Origin: Pogonophryne albipinna
Lineage: Eukaryota > Chordata > Actinopteri > Perciformes > Artedidraconidae
Assembly (NCBI GenBank): GCA_028583405.1
Contig: CM053252.1
Location: forward strand, 40,864,197-40,928,196
Length of the DNA stretch: 64,000 nucleotides
Direction: 5' to 3'
In this document: piece by piece, positions 23,601 through 35,755 of the stretch
How positions within the stretch are numbered: position 1 is the first letter of the stretch
How the letters are laid out: each line of letters starts with the position of its first letter
Notes under the pieces: model-generated
Seen by the model: the letters and a program-made list of their open reading frames with translations, nothing else
Told to the model about the DNA's origin: nothing
The model's database searches: none
Program-made: the position numbers and the translations under genes

Positions 23601-24785
23601 TTCCTGCTTCTCTATGGTGCTTCAATGCCCCTCGACACAACCCGCAGAACCCATTTGTTTGCCTTCCTTTAATGATGTCGCGGACATGCAAGCCCGCGCT
23701 GATGTTAGGGAGAAAGATTTATGGCTAAGACGAGGTTGTGCACTTGACGCTGAGTCCAGCTTGTGGCTCCACCCAGACGGACGGATGGTTTGTCCCCGTT
23801 CGTTCCTCCATGTTTTGGCGCATGTTGCACATGGCAAATCACATGTAGGAAAAGGAGGGATGAATGGGATTATAAAGTCACAATGGTTTGCTCCAGGCAT
23901 TACACTAGCTACACAGACCCTTGTAGATAGATGCATGATATGCCAGCAGACAAGAAGAAGAAATGGTCCAGTTCAGCATGAACACTTACCGCCCCCCTCG
24001 GGGCCCTTTGTAAATATGCAAATTGACTTTTCGCATATGCCACCATGCCAAGGATTCAAATATCTTTTGGTAATAGTGTGCCAGTTCTCAAAATGGGTAG
24101 AGGCCTACCCTACCAGAAAAGAAGACGCTAGAACAGTTGTAAAGTGTCTTCTCAAAGATGTTATCCCTAGATTTGGTGTTCCAGCAGGGATTAACAGTGA
24201 CAGAGGTCCAGCATTCATTTCTAAGATAACCCAGAGTCTAGCTACAGTGTTAGGGTTCAAATGGCAGTTGCATGTTCCCTATCACCCACAGAGCTCAGGC
24301 CAGGTTGAGAGAATGAACTTGACTATAAAGGAGAAACTCACTAAAACAATGTTGACCACAGGACTAAAATGGGTAGACGCGCTGCCGCTAGTTCTGTGCT
24401 CCATCCGAAGTTCACCAAATGCAACGACAGGGCTTAGCCCACACAAAGTATTGATGGGAAGGGTAATGTTCACAGGATCTAGCCCCCCAGTAACACCCCA
24501 CAAACTCACTCTTTTGTGGACAGATGATTACATGACTAACTAAGAAAGTTTCACAGGCAGGTGGCTGACAGGCTTCCCCAGCCTGGAGAGGAGCCCACCC
24601 ACCCTTTTCAGATTGGTGATGATGTACTAATCAAATCTCTTGAAAAAGATGCTTTGTCTCCCAGGTGGAAAGGTCCTTTCCAGGTGTTAATAGTGACCAG
24701 AACAGCCCTGAGAGTACAAGGTAGAGCGGAGTGGATTCACGCTTCCAGATGTCGTCTCTCTCCTCTACTGGATGCTGGCGTGTGA
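20699..24785 (+). pseudogene. pol: ERV pro-pol (protease, RT, RNase H, integrase), two frameshifts
   Basis: The frame continues from gag without a stop after the UAG. Protease has ILIDSGATLSAI (about 20827). Reverse transcriptase has LPQGFVESP (about 22174) and the catalytic LQYADDLLIA (about 22270). A run of nine C at 23039-23047 shifts the frame. RNase H then shows YTDGSAS (about 23177), FTDSRYAFG and NALADTAAKQA. Integrase has an HHCC zinc region ending CMICQQ (about 23935) and DDE residues in QIDFSHM, INSDRGPAF and SGQVERMN. A second shift near 24540 moves to the frame carrying WKGPFQV...WIHASRCR, which ends at 24785 and overlaps env. Both shifts are single-base events by eye; the C-run one could be a sequencing or assembly error. 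As read, no full polyprotein is made. Confidence 0.92.
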
Positions 24786-27028
24786 AGGCAGTCATCATCA
24801 TCGTCAGTCTGGGTCTACTGTACCTGGCCAAGGACGCCCTGCTAGATGAAGCTGTGAAAATCCCAACGACAGGAGGCGAGGGCTCTCGGCCCTCTGAGGG
24901 AGAAAATAAGGTGCCCTTGTCTGAGAGCGCAGACGACTTGACTACTCAGGGTCCGGACCCTGAGGGCAAAACAACACCAACGGGCAAATCAGTGCCTAGC
25001 GACAAGGACAGGTTGTATCAGATCACCACACAGACATTCAGTATGGTGCGAGAGACACAAAGAGAGAGAAAAGGAGGAAGAATAAGGAGGATTGTCTCCC
25101 TCCCTGAACATAAATCAGAGACTATTTCTTTTAACTGTCCAACTTCAATATGTGACTCATCTAACTGTATTATTGTGTTTCCTGTGTTTTTAGTTTACTC
25201 AACGTGGGAGATGTATCCAAAGAACCAGTACCGTTGGTTCAGGTTCTCGTCAGAGGTGGTAAGAATAGCTCTCAACACAATTGACAATATGCCCCCAGAA
25301 CTGTGGTGTAGCACTATAGAACAGTTACAGACACTGATAAGGGATGAGGTAAAATGTACAATGAGGAAACCAGATTACCAGGTTCCCAATCCAGGTGTCA
25401 CTGCATGCACATTTACTGGACCAAATAGCTAAACAAATGTTCTATCCACTCCACTTAAACATTCAGGAGGTGATGTAGATTATTTACAAAAGGCCTTAAT
25501 CACTCCTTCTAAACGAACCAAATCTAATTCTGCAATAAGTTTAATGTTAGACTACGCGCATGAACGCAATGTTAGCAACTGTTGGCTGTGCCAAAATATG
25601 CCAGAATCCATGCATTCTCCAATGTTTAGCCCAGTTCCTTTCACGAAAGCTGACTACGGTCTAGTGAGCTGGAATGATATAGCATCCCGAATTAGCGATG
25701 AGGCAGATGATTGTTACACTCCTTCCTACCCCATAGACTCTGAGCAACATTTACAGTACGAGGGCTTAGTCTCTCTTATTGTTGATACAGTAAATAAAGA
25801 TTACCTGCCAGATGGTTTCAAACGATTAATGATGCTAAGACTTATATATGTCAAGAAATACATCCACCTAGCTTTTGAATACAGATTCCAATTAGCTCTA
25901 GTCCAGACTAATTGCTCAGCTAATTCTACGAGTCCAACATGTACTATGCAACCACACACCCCATCTTTGTTGGTTGAAGCTTTGGTAACCGTTGTGCCCT
26001 GGTTTGGCTCCAGAACAGTGGACTCCGTTAAAGTTAAAATACATGACTGTACGCAGCCAATACCCTTAGGCAAGCCTCCTACACATGATTGTTCAGTATA
26101 TGTTCCCCCAGTTGTAGTGCATGAGTGGAAAAATGTGTCCATCTGTTTCCAGAATGAAGCAGGATCTCACACCTCTCCAGATGTGGGACACAGCGACTGT
26201 AATACCATAGTGAGGGTAAAATTAGCCAGAATTCCCCTCCCACAGAGAGTGTATTTAGTTTGCGGCGACCGGACCTATGGCTGTGTGCCATATGACATTT
26301 TTGATGGCACCTGTTATCTAGCCTACCTAATCCCTATAATCCGTAAAGTAGAGGCTAATGAGATTGCAGCGATACTTCCCTATTTACACAGGAACAGCAG
26401 GTCCATTACACAAGGACAACAGATAGCTAGCCTATTTTTGCCTTGGTACGGTATTTATGTTACTCAGCAGGAAATAGTGGCACTGTCCAACGTAGTGGAA
26501 CACCATCTAAATGTATCTAACACAGCGATGTTAGCTGAACACAAAGAATTGCAGGAAGTAAGGACAGTAGCATTACAGAATCGTATGGCGCTGGATCTTC
26601 TCCTAGCTGCTCAGGGGGGCACATGTAAGGTAATTGGGTCTGAGTGTTGTTCTTTCATCTCTGACGCTACACCGGAAGTAATGGACATGGCGCATGATAC
26701 TGCTAGGGGAATAAAAGAATTGCATGAAACTCATGGATTTACATTGGGGGATTTAAGTGGAACCATTGGATCCTGGGGAGCGGGGTTGGTTAAATTTGTT
26801 GTTACTGTTTCAGTGTTTATCTTGGTTGTGCTAATCCTAGTGATCTGTTTGATAACTGTAGTTAAATTAGCCATACGCAGGGTTGCCAAGACCGCCCTCC
26901 AAGCCCCACAGAGGCTAGTAGGTTATTCAACTGTAGATGACACAATGTTAATGTACGACGCCGAGCTTCCAGATCCATGGGTCTCCATTGCGGTTTCTGC
27001 CCAATGGGTACCCCCATTCAGCGATTGA
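24731..27028 (+). pseudogene. env: ERV envelope, one in-frame TAA
   Basis: Env mediates receptor binding and membrane fusion. The frame opens inside the last 55 bp of pol, the usual gammaretroviral arrangement. A hydrophobic stretch near residues 20-35 (VKAVIIIVSLGLLYLA) could be a signal or leader segment. A TAA at 25430-25432 interrupts the frame, which is open again up to 27028. The surface part has the CWLC motif (about 25582). RNSR, just before residues SITQGQ (about 26395), fits a furin-type R-X-X-R site. The transmembrane part has a CX6CC motif (about 26623-26650), and a hydrophobic anchor lies at about 26785-26865 with a cytoplasmic tail of about 50 residues. The single stop prevents full-length translation. 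Confidence 0.88.
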
Positions 27029-27753
27029 TAAAATGATTACAGTTGACACTCAAAATAAAGAAGAGATGTTTTGATTTCTCTTTTTCAGGTTGTTATAATA
27101 AATGTCTGACTTTTCCTTTTCAGATTTTGAACAAATGTATTTGAATGAAATATATGTACTACTAAGTGCCTTACTCTTGAATAAAGCGTAATGAAGTAAA
27201 CGTAAAGTAATGTTAAAAATTGAGGACACTGCAACTTTGCAGGTTACAGATTGATCTATTCATCACTGTGAATTTATACCTTAACTGTGAATTTTAGCTG
27301 GATCTCTCATGATTCTGATTTTATACCTCAATTGGATTTCTTATAATCCTAAATTCTAATTGTGTTTTAATAAGTTATTGCCTTGAAGTGAATCTTTGAG
27401 ATGTAAGCTGATTTAGAATTTGTGTTTGATGAATGAGATTAACTGAGTGATAAATGATAAAAGATCTTATTTTTGAAACATATATTTTGCTATTATATTT
27501 TTGTATTTCATGTGTGTTTATTATTGTGCTTTTGACAAATGATGCCAAACACTGAGGAGAGATGATTTTTCTATTATGATTGACTGTGTTCAATCATTGT
27601 GATTGAAATGTTTTCAATCTTGTTCTACTTTTGATGTAATTGATGTATGTGGGCCCACACAACCCTGAAGACGCTTATTGATTTAAGTAGTGACTGAAAT
27701 ATTCTTAGACTAATGTTAATTGGTTATCAATAGATTGATAAAAAGAATGGAAC
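27029..27753 (+). other. ERV 3' untranslated region, no gene
   Basis: AT-rich, with no ORF of note. A short purine-rich stretch (AAAAAGAATGGAA, about 27740-27752) directly before the LTR is the candidate polypurine tract. Confidence 0.7.
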
Positions 27754-28186
27754 TGTCAGAGAATATTTTAATCTGATCACTTGGTATATTGAGTTTCTCA
27801 GCGTTCCTGAGAACCTGTCAAAATTACAAACATATGCTTCTCATTAAGTCGCAATATCCCCTTGCTGCAACTTGAACTGGGTCACAGGTCAAAGGGTCCT
27901 CTTTCTTCCTGTGGAGAATAAAGATTGCAGACACAGAGGGGCCGTTGTTCCTGTGTCTGGCATTCATTAGGCAGGCTTGCCATAGTCCGTCCTCTCAGAA
28001 TATAACAGATCCCTGATTCTCTTTGTCTCTTCAGAGTTCCTCGTGGTTTGCTCACATGTAGTAATGTGATAAGCTGCGTGAAGCTCTCCGGCCGTTATCT
28101 ATGAACTTTCAATAAATCTCAGTTGTTTGATTAAACAAGGATTCCAGTCTCCATCTTTCCTGCACTGCTCAGAAGTTTCCGTAACA
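27754..28186 (+). repeat. ERV 3' LTR (433 bp)
   Basis: Intact LTR from TGTCAGAG to GTAACA. By eye it differs from the 5' LTR only at one position (C versus T, near 28168 and 17639). It also gives the empty-site sequence for the hAT in the 5' LTR. Confidence 0.97.
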
Positions 28187-28995
28187 ACCACTTAAATTAA
28201 AATAAAGTGAACATTAACACCAATATTATCATTTATAAAATGATATCACAAAAAAAATAACATAAGCAGCAGATGTTCTAATTAAATATACATACCACCT
28301 ACAAAATAAGCGGGTATTAAAGTGTAAACGGACAACAAAACAGAAATGGAAATGAAAAGGCCTGATGGTGGTGCTAAATCAGAGCAAAACTGGGTGACAT
28401 ACTGTCGCTCTCTCTTGTCTTTCTCTCCTTTCTTTTCTTTTTTGAAAGCCTGACTTTGTTAGTCGTTGAGACATCGTACACACGTAAGTACTAGCATCCC
28501 TCCTCACATGATCTCACTAGTCTCACTCTCTGCTAGAAAGGGCCGGTGCTGCACAACGTTTGGAGACAGGACCAAACCATTACATGTAAATAGAGGGGGG
28601 TGTACAGAGGCTTTGGATAATTAACTTTTCGAACAAAAAAGGTTAAATGAATCGTAAGTTTAGTGAGTACATTATCAATATAATGTTATATTAATGTTAA
28701 TTATTGATGATTGATGAAAGGTTACTTAAGCATTTTTTCTTAATGTTCTACAATTTTTGGGGCCCCTGTCAGTCACGGGCCCTTAGAATCGTCCTAACTT
28801 TTCACCCCCTTACGGCGCCCCTGCTCACGACGCTAGGCTATTACAGTATGTGCAGAATCCCTCTCGCTTTCAGGTGGTTTTGATTGAGTGTTCACACGTG
28901 GACTTTTAAGGACTAAAAAACTATCCATCTTTCACTTTGCTGTTAGCAAATAATTTGGTGCTCTAGCTAACAGGAAGTCACTCAAGTGTCACAAG

Positions 28996-30134
28996 CAGTG
29001 GCGAGCCGTGACTTTTATACCTAGGCCCTCTGACCCCCCCCCCCCCCCCGAAAAAAAAGAAGAGTTATTACATCACAGCGTATACTTCAGCGGTAAAATC
29101 AAAACAGCGGCCCGGGTGCAAAACACATCAATGACAGCGCCTCTCTACCACACAAAACAACACCATTTATCTAAACACCTATCATGACAGGGCACCCACA
29201 GCCAAGTAACAATTACAAATGAATTAAGTCTGCACGGCGGCCCACATTGAAAATGACTTAGGCCTACCTTTGATGATCAAATCACTTAAACACAAAGTCC
29301 ATCCTCCTGTCCTTTTGGATGAAGCACTTGCGGGTCATTCAGCTGATCCTTTGCCACTCCAGTTTATCATTGTAACTCAATCTTGAAAATGACTCGGTTA
29401 ATAATTTTGCAAACGATGTCATCACTATCACTGAAGTGAGCCATCATGAACGAACTTATGCTAATCATAAATCTATCGATTAGATTTATGATTAGAAAAT
29501 AATAAAAGTAGGGTAGACATGTGGATATTATCCGGCTGAACAAAACGTGCATTTATCTAACAGGTTCGTTTTCTACAGACCTTATTTCCAGCTATTTTCC
29601 AAAATCCTATGGAGAAATCCCATTGCTCTTTTGTCGAGGGAATCAGAGCGCAGCTTACTTCCGGGTTTTAGGACGCGTCACTGCACCACTTGCATAGACC
29701 TCACAGCGGGCGGAACTTGTCATAAAGTCCGCGAAAATAAAGCCCGCCCATTTAGAGGGAAGATATGATTGGTCAATTGTACTGTCATTTGACATTACTC
29801 TCTCATTGAGTTACTATAGCTGGCCCTCTGTGAATGTAGAGAGGGACCAACAAGCTCTCCCGTCTTCACATAACTCGCAGAGACGGCATTTAACCCTTCA
29901 CATTCTAACAGAAACTGAACAGGCAGATTCAAAGGATTTATTTATTTGGAAATGTTATTTTAAATACAATTAAATCAAGTTATTTTGGTAAAACTAATGA
30001 AAAATGTAACAACAACAAAATATTTTAACAAATATTTTTTTTTTAAATGTTTTTTTTTATGTTTTCAAATATAATTTTTTAGAATATCTTAGGCCCTCAC
30101 AGAGAGCCTAGAGGGACCTGACGGCTCGCCACTG
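28996..30134. mobile_element. Non-autonomous hAT (CAGTGGCGAGCC ends), 1139 bp
   Basis: The inverted ends CAGTGGCGAGCCGTGAC and GACGGCTCGCCACTG are flanked by GTCACAAG (28988-28995) and GTCACAAA (30135-30142), a near-perfect 8-bp TSD. It contains a 15-bp C run near 29036 and no transposase. Confidence 0.88.
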
Positions 30135-30142
30135 GTCACAAA

Positions 30143-31486
30143 GTAATTTAGCCTATGGGTAGGTCAAAAATCGAATGGGTGCTGGCCATTGGCCTAATCA
30201 TATCACCTGTGTTGGCTTTATGTTTTCGGTCAAAAATGTGTTTGTTTCACATTTGCATTGATGTTATCAATAATTTTTCTAATTTAATAAAAATAATAAT
30301 AATAAAAAAAAAAAAATATATATATATTTCTTGGGGGTGCTTAGGGGGTGCTTTGGCACCATCCCTCGAAAGTTATCGCTGACTCAGCCATGTTTATGCA
30401 GCACTGCACACGTAGATGCAAGTCGCGCAGATTACGTAGCCTACATATAAACCTGCGGCGGAAACCCCTCTTGTCTGTCAGTTTGATTATGACTGATTTT
30501 ATAAAAGTAACGAAGTAACGCGTGTCGGGGCAATGTTAGTAACTGTAGTGTGATTACTGAATTATAACACGCGTTACTCCGTTACCGACAAAAGTAATAT
30601 TATTACAGTAACGCGTTACACCCAACTCTGGTCACATAGCTATCATATGCCTAAAACAGTCCTGACGCTCTTCTTGGTAATCATACATCGTACACGTACA
30701 CAGCTACGTAGGGCCTTTGTTGTCATGTGCTACTCTGATATTGGAAGAGCACATTCAGTATTTTCCCAACAGTTACATTCTACCACTGTACCAATGGAGC
30801 CCCTTTTCCCCCAATGAGATGCCAGATGATTTTGTCTTGAAAGGGAGCAATTGTCTCTTTTTAGGTTTCTATAACGGCACTTCACCTTGTTGATTTTAAC
30901 ATAAAATGAACCTCTAATTAACATGTTTTACACTTGAAGACGATCCCACATCTAGGCATCGCAGTAGCTGGTTCTGGCCTGCTACCAGTATGAGTTAACA
31001 CTGGCTGTGAAACGCACTCTGAAGTGATGTACACTCCTCTGGAGCACAGATGGTCGGAGCCAGTGGCAGGATCTGTACCTTCATCTGTCATTGAGGAGCA
31101 TCGCTTCATTAACTAAGCAATGTAATGATGTAAGTAAACTTTGAGTCCTTTAAAGTGTCTGGCAGACTAAAAGCTTTTCACATTTGGAGCAGCAAGGAGC
31201 AGAGGTCGCTCATTTCACATTAAAGTTGGTCTTTAGAGAGATTAGTATAACTTACAATAAAGCAAAACAATCACCAGGTCCAAAGGGGTTGAAGAGCAGG
31301 TCAGAAGAACACATTCAATTTGAATAAAAACCGGAAGTAGTCATGTAGCAGAAACAGCCTACATTTCTTCAGGAGCCATCAATACCAGGATCCAGGTAAT
31401 CACCTCTAAAGTTGAAGTACTGTATAAGGAAAACACAGACACTCATCACCGAGGTCACAATATCAATCGATCCAGCAGAGCAATAG
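30143..31486. other. No gene seen; contains the right end of a TAACG-type hAT
   Basis: Sequence around 30508-30630 has several TAACGCGTTAC-like motifs and ends in CCCAACTCTG, the presumed right end of the element that starts at 14004. The rest (30640-31486) has no recognised feature. Confidence 0.5.
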
Positions 31487-31780
31487 TACGGAGCCCCCTA
31501 GGGGACATGACCAAAAATTATTTGAAAAAAAAAATGTTTCGCGAGATCTCGCTAAACCCCGTTGCAGTTTGTAGACGGTCCCTAAGCACTCCTCTCCCTC
31601 CTCCAGCTGCAGATTGTGACCAATTATTGAAGTTTAGCTCGGATGACGGCGTGTATCGAACTGTTCTGATAAAAACGACTCTGTAGCTCGTTGTCTACCT
31701 TGCTATGATTGTAAAGTCATGTTGTTTGTATTTTTACAACGTTATGTTCATGAGTTATTGATCCGCGAAATTCAAATCTG

Positions 31781-32020
31781 TCAATAACTCAGCTCAGAGT
31801 AGGCTTTGCGACGTGCATGTCCCCTCGCTCTGAGTGTTCTCTTGAGGTGTCTTTCACTTATGTGAAACCCGTGCCTATTGCCAAGCACTGATGTTATATC
31901 TTTATATTTAAGGCCAAGCTCAAAGTAAAATCGATGAACCGCTCCATTGTTGTGGTTTCTGTGTTGCCGAACTGACCAGGAAGTACATTGAGCTAAATGA
32001 AAAGTTTTGCGAGATCTCGC
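31781..32020 (-). pseudogene. N-terminal fragment of an IS3EU/integrase-like transposase
   Basis: The minus strand reads RFYFELGLKYKDITSVLGNR followed by HISERHLKRTLRARG, then a stop. The pattern (YF.LGL.Y.DI...L....I..RHLKR.L) is the helix-turn-helix head of eukaryotic integrase-like transposases. The catalytic core is absent. The longer open frame upstream comes from the antisense of the nested hAT and is not part of it. Confidence 0.55.
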
Positions 32021-32078
32021 AAAACATATATATATATTTTTTAAATATATATTTTTTTCTTCTCCATGTACCCTAGGG

Positions 32079-33627
32079 CAGTGTTTTTCAAAGTGGGGGC
32101 CCCGACCCCCCGGGGGGCCACCAGGGGGGTCACGCAAAGTTTGAGGGAAAGGGGGATCTTTTTTTTTTTTTAAAGTTATTTTTTTTTCTTTAGATGTTAT
32201 TAATAACTGCATATATATCCATCTATGTGTCCTTTGATGCCAATCTTTTAATATTTTTTGTTTTTGAATAACACGACTGCCCTTCAAGCCAATCAGAATC
32301 GAGCTGCCGCTATTGAGAGTGAAACTGAGTATCTGCTCAACTGTTGGAGCAAGTGAATATTTCGCTCTGCAGCTGGATGAGAGCACGGATGTAGCAAATG
32401 TCGCAGAATTGCTTGCATACATCAGATTTATATCAGAAGACAACTTTGTTGAGGAAATATTATTTTGCAAAGCACTGGAAGGTAGGACCACAGGAAGAGA
32501 CATTTTCCAAGTTTTAGATGAGTACATCATCTCAAATGGACTTGACTGGTCTCGTTGTGTGTTCAGATGGGGCAGTGGGGCTATGACCGGCAAAAAAACG
32601 GAGTGACAGCTTTGATCAGGCGGAAGACCCCCAAATGTAGTGGCAACCCACTGCATGCTCCATCGCGAGGAACTTGTTGCTAAGCGTATTTTGTGTAACG
32701 AGATGGGCGCAAAGTTTGAGGGGTTACTGCTCCACTCCAACGTGCGCTGGCTTTCCCGTGGGGCGGTGCTGAATTGTGTTTTTGAACTGCGAAGGGAGAT
32801 CAGTGAATTCCTCTCTTCTGAAAATCATCAACTGGCTGGCCGTTTTTCAGATGCCTCATGGCTCCGGAAACTTGCATACTGTTTCATTCCCTCAGTACTG
32901 ACTGTATGTCAAAAAAGGCTATCCCGCACTGGCTGAGAGGGCTCTCAAATCCTTTCTTCCATTTGCCACCACATACGAGACATGGGAGTCTGGCTTTTCT
33001 ACATTCAAGGTATTGAAAACAAAGCACAGAGGACGTTTGCAAGTGGACAATGACAAACCTAAAACCTAGGATTGATAAACTGTGTAGGAGCCACCAAGCC
33101 CACCCCAGTGAGGGAACAGGTATACACAAAGAGACACACATAGTGAAATGACAAGGACTGTTGTTTATATATATGAATATATATGTTTATTGTTAATATT
33201 ACTGTTGAATATTATATAAAATATTATTAAGGTATAAATAGCTTTCAAAAATGCAAAAAATATATGTTAATTGTTCATACTGTTCAAAATTATATAATAT
33301 TATAAAGACAGAAATCACTTTAAAAATGCTTTAAAAATATGTTTACTGTTGATATTACTGTTTAATATTGTGTTAAGAATGTTTATAACAGAAGACACAA
33401 TGAATGTAATGAATGACAAACAAAAGATAAATACAAAAAATGTTTAGAAGAATAACTGTTTATTAATTATTAATACAAATATATATTAAGAAAATGTATT
33501 AAGCTGTATGATTAATTTGTCATATTTTCCATCATAAAGTAATTTAAAAAAAATGGCAACAGGGGGGTCCCCGCCAGAGGATAATGCTATATGGGGTCCT
33601 TGGCATGGCAAAGTTTGGGAACCCCTG
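32079..33627 (+). mobile_element. hAT element (ZBED5-like), internally deleted, exact TSD
   Basis: The ends CAGTGTTTTTCAAAGTGGGG and ...AAGTTTGGGAACCCCTG are flanked by the exact palindromic octamer CCCTAGGG (32071-32078 and 33628-33635). The target is the right terminal repeat of the IS3EU-like element. It carries transposase remnants on the plus strand. Confidence 0.92.
32313..33062 (+). pseudogene. hAT transposase remnant (ZBED5/SCAND3-like)
   Basis: Motifs in order: EYFALQLDESTDVANVAELL, FCKALEGRTTGRDIF, a frame break near 32570 where a DGA...MTG-type motif is expected, then [29 protein letters not shown], another break, and finally the C-terminal dimerisation stretch FLPFATTYETWESGFSTFKV. 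These belong to the hAT catalytic and dimerisation regions of ZBED5-type transposases. The N-terminal BED zinc finger is absent and at least two frameshifts occur. About one third of the protein is represented, so it is inactive. Confidence 0.85.
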
Positions 33628-33650
33628 CCCTAGGGGGCTCCGTACAATAG

Positions 33651-34577
33651 CCTATAGGCAAAACACAGAAGATCAACAAAAGATATGACATAAAATGAAC
33701 TTACCAAAGCTGAAGTAGATGGTCAACTTCATTCATTTTCTTTCAGTTTTACTGATTTGAATCGCTATAAGCAGCTCTCTCTCGTCTCCTCTTCACAAAC
33801 AACTACTATTATTGCGGCACACGTACTTACAGCCCATCAGCTCTCTGAATTATGAGATGACGTTTAGTGGGTATGTCAGCACAGTGCCCCACTGGTGATT
33901 ATTGTTTTGCTGCACACATTGAATAGAAAAATACTCTGAGCAGTGTAGTTTTTACAGCACCCATTCACTTTGACAGTGAGAGAGAGGGGCTAGATCGGGG
34001 CTTGACCCACGTCGCTCAAAACGGCTCAATAGGCACACTGTAGACACTAATTAGAAGAACACAGACTAAAACAGCAATGTACAGACGAATCAGATGATTA
34101 AATATGATCTTAAAATATATTTTAAGATGTCTTTTTTTTGCATTTATTTGCATTTTTTGGGAATTATTATTTGAATTTCTGCTGACACTAGGTGGGGCTG
34201 TGTGTGTTATGTAGGTTTTGTGCATGTAAATGGTCTGCAAAGGCTAACATCTCAAAGTTCCCTCCAGAGCCGGACACGACTCCATTGGACTCCTTTGTTT
34301 ACTTCCTAAACATAGTGACATCACTATGTAACACTTATGCTTCTATTGGCTATCGCTCCAACACATTGAACGCGATAGGCTAAGGGGCGGGACATTTCTA
34401 AGCGGTTGACCAATCATAACAGAGTCGGCCAGCTAACCAATCAGAGCAGACTGGGCTCTGGTTTCAGACAGAGGGTGAACAGAGGTGCTGCAGCACAGAC
34501 AGTATGAGAGAAATAAAGAGCTTTTTGAACATTAAAGCATGGAGACATGTCCCAGGAGAGACACTAAATACTAATAT
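33651..34577. other. No gene seen
   Basis: AT-rich sequence. The end (34440-34560, with AAATAAAGAGCTTTTTGAAC) resembles the 3' part of a common teleost MITE, but no terminal repeat is visible. Confidence 0.4.
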
Positions 34578-34733
34578 GGCCGCGGTGGTGGAATTGCAAT
34601 TTTTTATCGTTACATAAAAACTAATGCAATATACATACCAGCCCCCTCCTCATTTGAACACCTTGCATTTAAACTGTCTGGTCCAAAACCCCTGGTTACT
34701 GCAGTCATTTACCGTTCCCTCAAACCAAACTGA
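34578..34733 (+). pseudogene. LINE (L2-like) endonuclease fragment
   Basis: The reading GRGGGIAIFYRYIKTNAIYI, then FEHLAFKLSGPKPLVTAVIY followed by RSLKPN and a stop, matches the middle of the AP endonuclease domain of teleost L2-like LINEs (strand core and the IYRP-type motif). Only about 51 codons survive, with no element ends. Too short to place beyond the clade level. Confidence 0.65.
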
Positions 34734-35748
34734 CCTGATTAATCAAGTGGAAACTTGAGTGTTTGAGTCAGACTAGAAATCTATTAGAACAGAGGCCTAC
34801 TTCTTCCATGTTTAATAACCTTAGTAAACACTTTCCTGATGAGTTTATTGTCTCAATCAAGTCTTTTTTGGTACAGCATGATGTTCATTTTGTAAATGAT
34901 GGGCCCATTTAAAGGTAAGTAGACGATAAAGCAGTGTATGTTTTCAGTCCGGGCTATCTGTGATCTGCGGTGTTATCCTGTCAGGGTGTCAGTGTTTTCA
35001 TTTTAGAACCTTAACCCTTCCACAGTGTTTTCATTAAAGTTAATGTAAACATTTTGTTTGCCAGAGAAGTATGTCAGTGATTTACCTCACAGTATTATGT
35101 TTGTAGTGATACTGATCAGTCTAATTCTGAAATGCCTTAATTACAAATAACTTAACCAACAACTAAATGCAGGTATTTGCACACATGGCTGGTGAATACG
35201 TTGCTAGCGTGGTAAAAAATAGAAATCTGTAAGACTGACAGCACAAACAGTCCAGTTTAGAAGCACATTAATAAAATAAGCCTTGGTCTGTATACCTCCC
35301 ACCTTCCAGCATCACTCAGCTCACAGGTTTTTTAAATGTTCAATTAAGATGCAGTTTTCTTATGGTGTTACATTTAATATTACAAAGTGATTGTGGCTTA
35401 ATTCATTCACTTTGTAGATATGAATGCGTTCCTGATTAGGTGACCAGGATAAAAACTAGCAACTAAGTAAAATATGGGATTAAGAACTTAAATGAATGTT
35501 TATCAAACTTTCAGAACCTTTTATTCAGGATTATAAAATTAAACACAGGCTTATGTAGCTTTTTATCTTATTTATGTATTGGCTTACTAAACTTCTAGCT
35601 CATAAATGTATAACTCCTCACGCACATGCAGAGGGCTCTACCGTTTATGGGTTCCCGCCAATCATAAACAATATGTAACCCAGTCAGATAAGCACATGAC
35701 AAAACTACTGGAGCACATTACGGTTACCGAATTACACGCTGGAAACAT
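34734..35748. other. No gene seen
   Basis: AT-rich sequence with only short ORFs. Confidence 0.5.
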
Positions 35749-35755
35749 GTTATCC

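Larger units (their letters stand above)
15895..28186 (+). mobile_element. Endogenous retrovirus, class I (gamma/epsilon-like), full-length provirus
   Basis: The LTRs are 433 bp (TG...CA) and are flanked by ACCAC (15890-15894 and 28187-28191). Order: LTR, primer-binding site, 1.2-kb leader, gag, pro-pol, env, LTR. Gag has one CCHC knuckle, gag and pol share a frame across a UAG, integrase ends in a WKGPF-type domain, and env has CWLC and CX6CC motifs. All of these are gammaretrovirus-like. The LTRs differ at one base by eye, so integration was recent. Breaks: one TAG in gag, frameshifts near 23039-23047 and 24540, a TAA in env, and a hAT in the 5' LTR. Confidence 0.92.
15498..28823. mobile_element. 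Probable hAT (CAGGGGCGCC ends) split by the ERV
   Basis: The left end CAGGGGCGCCGCCATGG is at 15498 and the inverted right end ACGGCGCCCCTG stops at 28823. Both ends are followed inwards by GGGCCC-rich sequence typical of a teleost hAT family. Flanking octamers do not match, so the borders are not proven. The ERV lies inside (TSD ACCAC), leaving about 400 bp on the left and 640 bp on the right. Confidence 0.55.
14004..30630. mobile_element. Probable outermost hAT (TAACGCGTTAC type), heavily nested
   Basis: The left end is CAGTGTTGGGTGTAACGCGT at 14004. The inverted right end, ...ACGCGTTACACCCAACTCTG, stops at 30630. Flanking octamers (CTTAAATG and GTCACATA) do not match, so the two ends may come from different copies or one border has decayed. 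Sequence between the inserted elements (14004-14070, 15030-15497, 28824-28995, 30143-30630) would be its body. No transposase was recognised in that body. Confidence 0.45.
31487..33644. mobile_element. IS3EU-like DNA transposon remnant, split by a hAT
   Basis: The inverted ends TACGGAGCCCCCTAGGG are flanked by the 6-bp direct repeat CAATAG (31481-31486 and 33645-33650). Ends of TAY...RTA with a 6-bp duplication fit what I recall of the IS3EU superfamily. A minus-strand fragment inside carries an integrase-type helix-turn-helix region. Without the inserted hAT the element is only about 0.6 kb, so it is a deletion derivative. The superfamily name is a recollection and should be treated as tentative. 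Confidence 0.6.

Noticed and set aside
24282..24509. Minus-strand ORFs within ERV pol and within the Gypsy element
   Set aside because: Antisense shadows of real coding sequence.
31781..32740. 319-residue minus-strand ORF as one protein
   Set aside because: It runs across the border of a nested hAT; only its last part (about 31781-32020) resembles a transposase.
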